Of a stretch of 64,000 bases of DNA, positions 60,979-64,000 are shown one piece after another. The notes under the pieces are model-generated. The model was not told where the DNA came from and searched no databases. It worked only from the letters and a program-made list of their open reading frames with translations. This stretch comes from CAZDGV01 sp964505195. GTDB lineage: Bacteria > Bacteroidota > Bacteroidia > Chitinophagales > Chitinophagaceae. The stretch covers positions 80,281 to 144,280 of the forward strand of contig CAZDGV010000002.1 of assembly GCA_964505195.1 (NCBI GenBank). Reading direction: 5' to 3'. Every line of letters begins with the position of its first letter. Within the stretch, counting starts at the first letter, position 1. The position numbers and the translations under genes are program-made.

Positions 60979-63428
60979 CGCGTACTTTGAGGTTTTGTTG
61001 GTGCATTTGCTTTAGGCAATACTGTAGGCGTCGGTTTCTTACGAGTTATGGTTTTACTCAACTGATACCCTAATGTTAAACGGAAATTGCGGGTTTGCGT
61101 ACGAGTGAAACTTTCCAGATTGAAATTAGGCCCGAAAGTAAATACCCTATTCTGCTGAACAATCAATGGATCAATTGCATTCAAACCAATCGTAAGGCGC
61201 TTGTCGAACAGCTTGTGCTGGATGCCCATATTCATATTGATATTGTTCCTAACTGTACCCTGCGGATTGGCAAAGCGGTTAAATGTAAAACTGCCGGTAA
61301 AAGTCCAGGTTTGCGTTGGCGTATAATTAGCATTCATGTTGGAGGTAAACGTGCCTCCGTTTCGAAACTTCCGCACCTGCTTATCATAAGAACTGTATTC
61401 GTTATATATATAGCTGGCACTCATATTCAAACGCAGTATGCGTGAAAAAGTAAGTCCACCCCAGGTACTAATTTCATACTCCTTTCTACCGCTTAAGTTA
61501 TCCCAGGTAAAAACCGTAACGCCATCGGGTTGCAAACTGCGCAGCTGATTAAAAACATCCTGCAGTCGATTGTAACCCAGCCCCATATTTACGAAATACT
61601 TCTCTTTCGTTTTTCCCACTACAAAATCAAAGTTGTGCACGATGGAAGGCTTTAAGTATGGATTGCCGTAGCGGAGATTATAAGGATCCGAATAATCAAT
61701 TGCAGGGTTCAACTCACGAATACCCGGACGGCGGATGCTTTGTCGGTATGTGAGCGTCATGCTAGTTTTATTTTTCCAGCTGCGGTTGATGTTCACAAAG
61801 GGTAGCCAGTTAAAGTAACGATTGCGCACATTTGCATTGTCTTTGTGCAACGCGAAGTATATCATCGTCTGCTCCCAGGCTGCGCCTGCAGAAACGGAAA
61901 AACCCTCTTTCAGAATCTGTTTCAAGGAAAAGCGTGTATTAAATACGTCCTGATGAAAATGAAAATCATTGCTTAACAAAGCAATGGTATCGAATTTTCC
62001 TTCCGGCTTGCGCATAAAGGAAGTATAAAGCAACACATCGCTAGCGGTTCGACTGAAAGCAGATCCTGCACTGAATGAAGTGGTTTTATTCTTAAACAAA
62101 TAGTCGTAGTTGGCACGCAATCCATAACCGCTATTGAATGTAATATTCTCCTGGCGCTGCGTGGAGTCAATTCCAGTAGGAACGGCAACTGCATTGAGAA
62201 ACAGCTGATAAAAAAGCCGATCATTTTCCTGTGTGCCTGTATTGGCTGTTCCTATAATACGCAGTGTTCTTCCCGGCTTCTTGCCTTTATTAGTGAAGGA
62301 AACCTGCGAATTAAAATTTTCGTTAAACCCAACAGTGGAAATTGCTCTTTCACTTCGCTTCCATATCTGTCCAAAGCGATTAACATTTGCAAAATCATTC
62401 AATCCGGCATTATCAAATCGATTATAGTTGTAATTGGCAGTTACACTCAATGCATTGTACTTATTCAGATCATAGTCGATATTCAATCGCATGTTAGGAC
62501 GACTATTCTCATTGCGTGATTGATTGTTGATAAGAAGCTGATTGGATGAATCACGGAATATATTGGTTCGATAACTGTATCCGTCCCCCTGAAAAACATT
62601 GTTTACTAGTCCAGCATTAAAGTTTATGGCAAGGCCCTGTTTACGATAGTTCAAATTTACACCGGCGCCCAGCTCATTTCGCGTTCCGCCATACATATTC
62701 AGGCGAGCACTCATACCTACTTTTCCTTTGCGGGTAACGATGTTGATTACACCTCCTTGTTCGTTTGCAAACTGAGCTGGAGGGTTGGTCATCACCTCAA
62801 TTTTTTCAATATTACTCCCGGGCATAGATTCCAAAAGCTCCTGCAACTGCTGTGCATTGAGTTCAACCGGTTTTTCATCAATCAGTATCCGAGGTTCTTT
62901 ACCCCTCACCAATACATTGCCGTTGGGATCAGTGGTAACCAGCGGAGTATTGCGCAATAATTCAGCTGCGTTACTTCCGGCACTTAGCGCACTCTCCCCT
63001 ACATTAAAAGTAATATTGCCGTCTTTGGATTCGATCATCGGCTTTTCGGCGTAAATAATCACTTCGGCGACATCCGTTATTTTTCTGCCTAAAAAAATAT
63101 CGCCCAGATTAAAATCAACACGCTCATCGCGAATATGAATGCTATCGATGCGGCGCGACTGAAAGCCAGTTGCGGTGATTTCAATCCTGTAAACACCGAA
63201 AGAAAGTTCTTTAAAGATGAAATTCCCAAAACGGTCTGTCTGAAGGGTAGCCAAACGACCGGTATCTGAAACAAACTGTAATCTCACTGTAGCACCTTCC
63301 ACTGCCTTCGATCCCGTACTATCCAATACCTGACCGGCAATCATTCCAATGCTGCGTTGCTGTGCCTTTGCAGTGAAAGACATGAAAACAAGCAACAGTG
63401 CGCCAATAAATATTTTCCCGGTATACAT
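60975..63428 (-). CDS. Outer-membrane beta-barrel protein, TonB-receptor-like
   Basis: The 817-residue protein has a signal peptide (MYTGKIFIGALLLVF..KAQ), a carboxypeptidase-regulatory domain (about 30-115, MIAGQVLDSTGSKAVEGATV) and a plug-like region with VGESALSAGSNAAELLRNTP, PRILIDEKPVELNAQQLQE and VMTNPPAQFANEQGGVINIV. A barrel follows. It belongs to the same OMP_b-brl_3 group as the 879-residue protein at 49345. The start at 63428 is chosen because the longer frame has no signal-like beginning. The partial MFS gene lies 60 bp upstream on the same strand. Confidence 0.88.
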   Translation of the reverse strand: MYTGKIFIGALLLVFMSFTAKAQQRSIGMIAGQVLDSTGSKAVEGATVRLQFVSDTGRLATLQTDRFGNFIFKELSFGVYRIEITATGFQSRRIDSIHIRDERVDFNLGDIFLGRKITDVAEVIIYAEKPMIESKDGNITFNVGESALSAGSNAAELLRNTPLVTTDPNGNVLVRGKEPRILIDEKPVELNAQQLQELLESMPGSNIEKIEVMTNPPAQFANEQGGVINIVTRKGKVGMSARLNMYGGTRNELGAGVNLNYRKQGLAINFNAGLVNNVFQGDGYSYRTNIFRDSSNQLLINNQSRNENSRPNMRLNIDYDLNKYNALSVTANYNYNRFDNAGLNDFANVNRFGQIWKRSERAISTVGFNENFNSQVSFTNKGKKPGRTLRIIGTANTGTQENDRLFYQLFLNAVAVPTGIDSTQRQENITFNSGYGLRANYDYLFKNKTTSFSAGSAFSRTASDVLLYTSFMRKPEGKFDTIALLSNDFHFHQDVFNTRFSLKQILKEGFSVSAGAAWEQTMIYFALHKDNANVRNRYFNWLPFVNINRSWKNKTSMTLTYRQSIRRPGIRELNPAIDYSDPYNLRYGNPYLKPSIVHNFDFVVGKTKEKYFVNMGLGYNRLQDVFNQLRSLQPDGVTVFTWDNLSGRKEYEISTWGGLTFSRILRLNMSASYIYNEYSSYDKQVRKFRNGGTFTSNMNANYTPTQTWTFTGSFTFNRFANPQGTVRNNINMNMGIQHKLFDKRLTIGLNAIDPLIVQQNRVFTFGPNFNLESFTRTQTRNFRLTLGYQLSKTITRKKPTPTVLPKANAPTKPQSTR

Positions 63429-63488
63429 GCATAATAAAAGTACCGAAGAACTGCGTAGAGTAGAATATAATTCCATGAGCGGTACAAC

Positions 63489-64000
63489 TCAGTCGGGCTG
63501 CTTGTTAGTATGATCGAAATTTTTAAAAACATGGCGCGCCATGAATATGCTTATCATCAACAAGGCAATACTCAACCACCCCACCTGTTCGTAATGCAAT
63601 ATTTTTCCGTTTTCTCCACGCACCACGATCCATCCGGCAATTAGAGAAGCCAAACCCGTTCCAAGTTGTTGCATACTGCTGTTGAAACTTTGAAAACTCC
63701 CTCTTTGCTCCGGTTGAACCACATGTGAAACCATCGCCTGTGCAGTAACAGCTCTGCCCGAGCTGCTTACAAACCAGGCAGCAAAAATCACCAGCATCCA
63801 TACAAAAGGAATACGGTGAATGCTGGTAATGGCAAAAATGAGCGGCAGTGCTGAAAATACGGCTATGGTATAAACTTTCAGTTTTCCATATCGATCAGCA
63901 AGTCTGCCCAACAAATGAGAAGCAAAAAAAGAGGCGATGCCTCCCACCAGATATATCATGGGAGTCAATTGCCTTGAAACTCCGTTGTTTAATTCCATGT
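63489..64000 (-). CDS. MFS transporter, 5' part beyond the window
   Basis: About 170 C-terminal residues of a major facilitator superfamily transporter are visible, with LLGRLADRYGKLKVYTI carrying the inter-helix DRxG/K-type loop and about six helices. The start codon is beyond base 64000; the ATG near 63998 is internal. Such half-length C-terminal pieces cannot be assigned a substrate. Confidence 0.85.
   Translation of the reverse strand, partial: MELNNGVSRQLTPMIYLVGGIASFFASHLLGRLADRYGKLKVYTIAVFSALPLIFAITSIHRIPFVWMLVIFAAWFVSSSGRAVTAQAMVSHVVQPEQRGSFQSFNSSMQQLGTGLASLIAGWIVVRGENGKILHYEQVGWLSIALLMISIFMARHVFKNFDHTNKQPD

Overview
The window looks like ordinary chromosome from a member of the phylum Bacteroidota, most likely Chitinophagaceae or a close relative. 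The sequence evidence for this is a set of Bacteroidota-typical families (TonB-dependent receptors with N-terminal carboxypeptidase-regulatory domains, lipoproteins of families DUF4249, DUF4270 and DUF4397, DUF5686, GSCFA, DUF2027-Smr, DUF3822, DUF2279), a short primary sigma factor of 285 residues, and -7 promoter elements of the TAnnTTTG type. The genus assignment is inference. No prophage, insertion sequence, CRISPR array, toxin-antitoxin pair or obvious defence island was seen. Coding density is high and intergenic stretches are short.

Layout: 1-5.6 kb (minus) holds a partial tpiA coupled to a GlmU-like nucleotidyltransferase, then a DUF4397 lipoprotein/TonB receptor pair. 5.7-7.1 kb (plus) holds purC and a DUF4281 membrane protein. 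7.2-20.2 kb (minus) holds trhO (interrupted by a 100-N assembly gap with duplicated flanks), DUF5686, a small membrane protein, a penicillin-acylase-family hydrolase, GSCFA, an HMG-CoA-lyase-like enzyme, rlmB, metK, DUF4270 and a starch-synthase N-domain protein. 20.4-30.8 kb (plus) holds a flippase-like membrane protein with rfaE2, the polyphosphate pair ppk1-ppx, a TonB receptor, an ALDH7-type dehydrogenase, a subtilase and a DinB-fold protein. 30.8-40.2 kb (minus) holds rnpB, a DUF2027-Smr protein, an amino-acid permease and a six-gene run DUF3822-rsmD-5-FCL-lpxK-rnr-polyprenyl synthase. 40.2-48.3 kb holds a MATE exporter, trxB-folB, DUF4249, rpoD, ltaE and prc. 48.4-52 kb (plus) holds tRNA-His with its own promoter and terminator, DUF445 and a large outer-membrane barrel. 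52-64 kb holds pcm, a phosphohexomutase, DUF2279, a phosphoribosyltransferase, a heterodisulfide-reductase-like Fe-S pair split by two opposite-strand genes (LysE-type exporter and a membrane-anchored ATP-grasp protein), two small conserved proteins, another outer-membrane barrel and a partial MFS transporter.

Most of this is housekeeping: central metabolism, lipid A and heptose synthesis, RNA modification and decay, and cell-envelope upkeep. No clearly new system could be demonstrated. The points most worth following are the split Fe-S redox pair with its inserted ATP-grasp/LysE genes, an RsmD whose (D/N)PPY motif reads GPPY, two genes that can only start at TTG, a tRNA terminator that runs straight into the next start codon, and the resolvable assembly gap in trhO.
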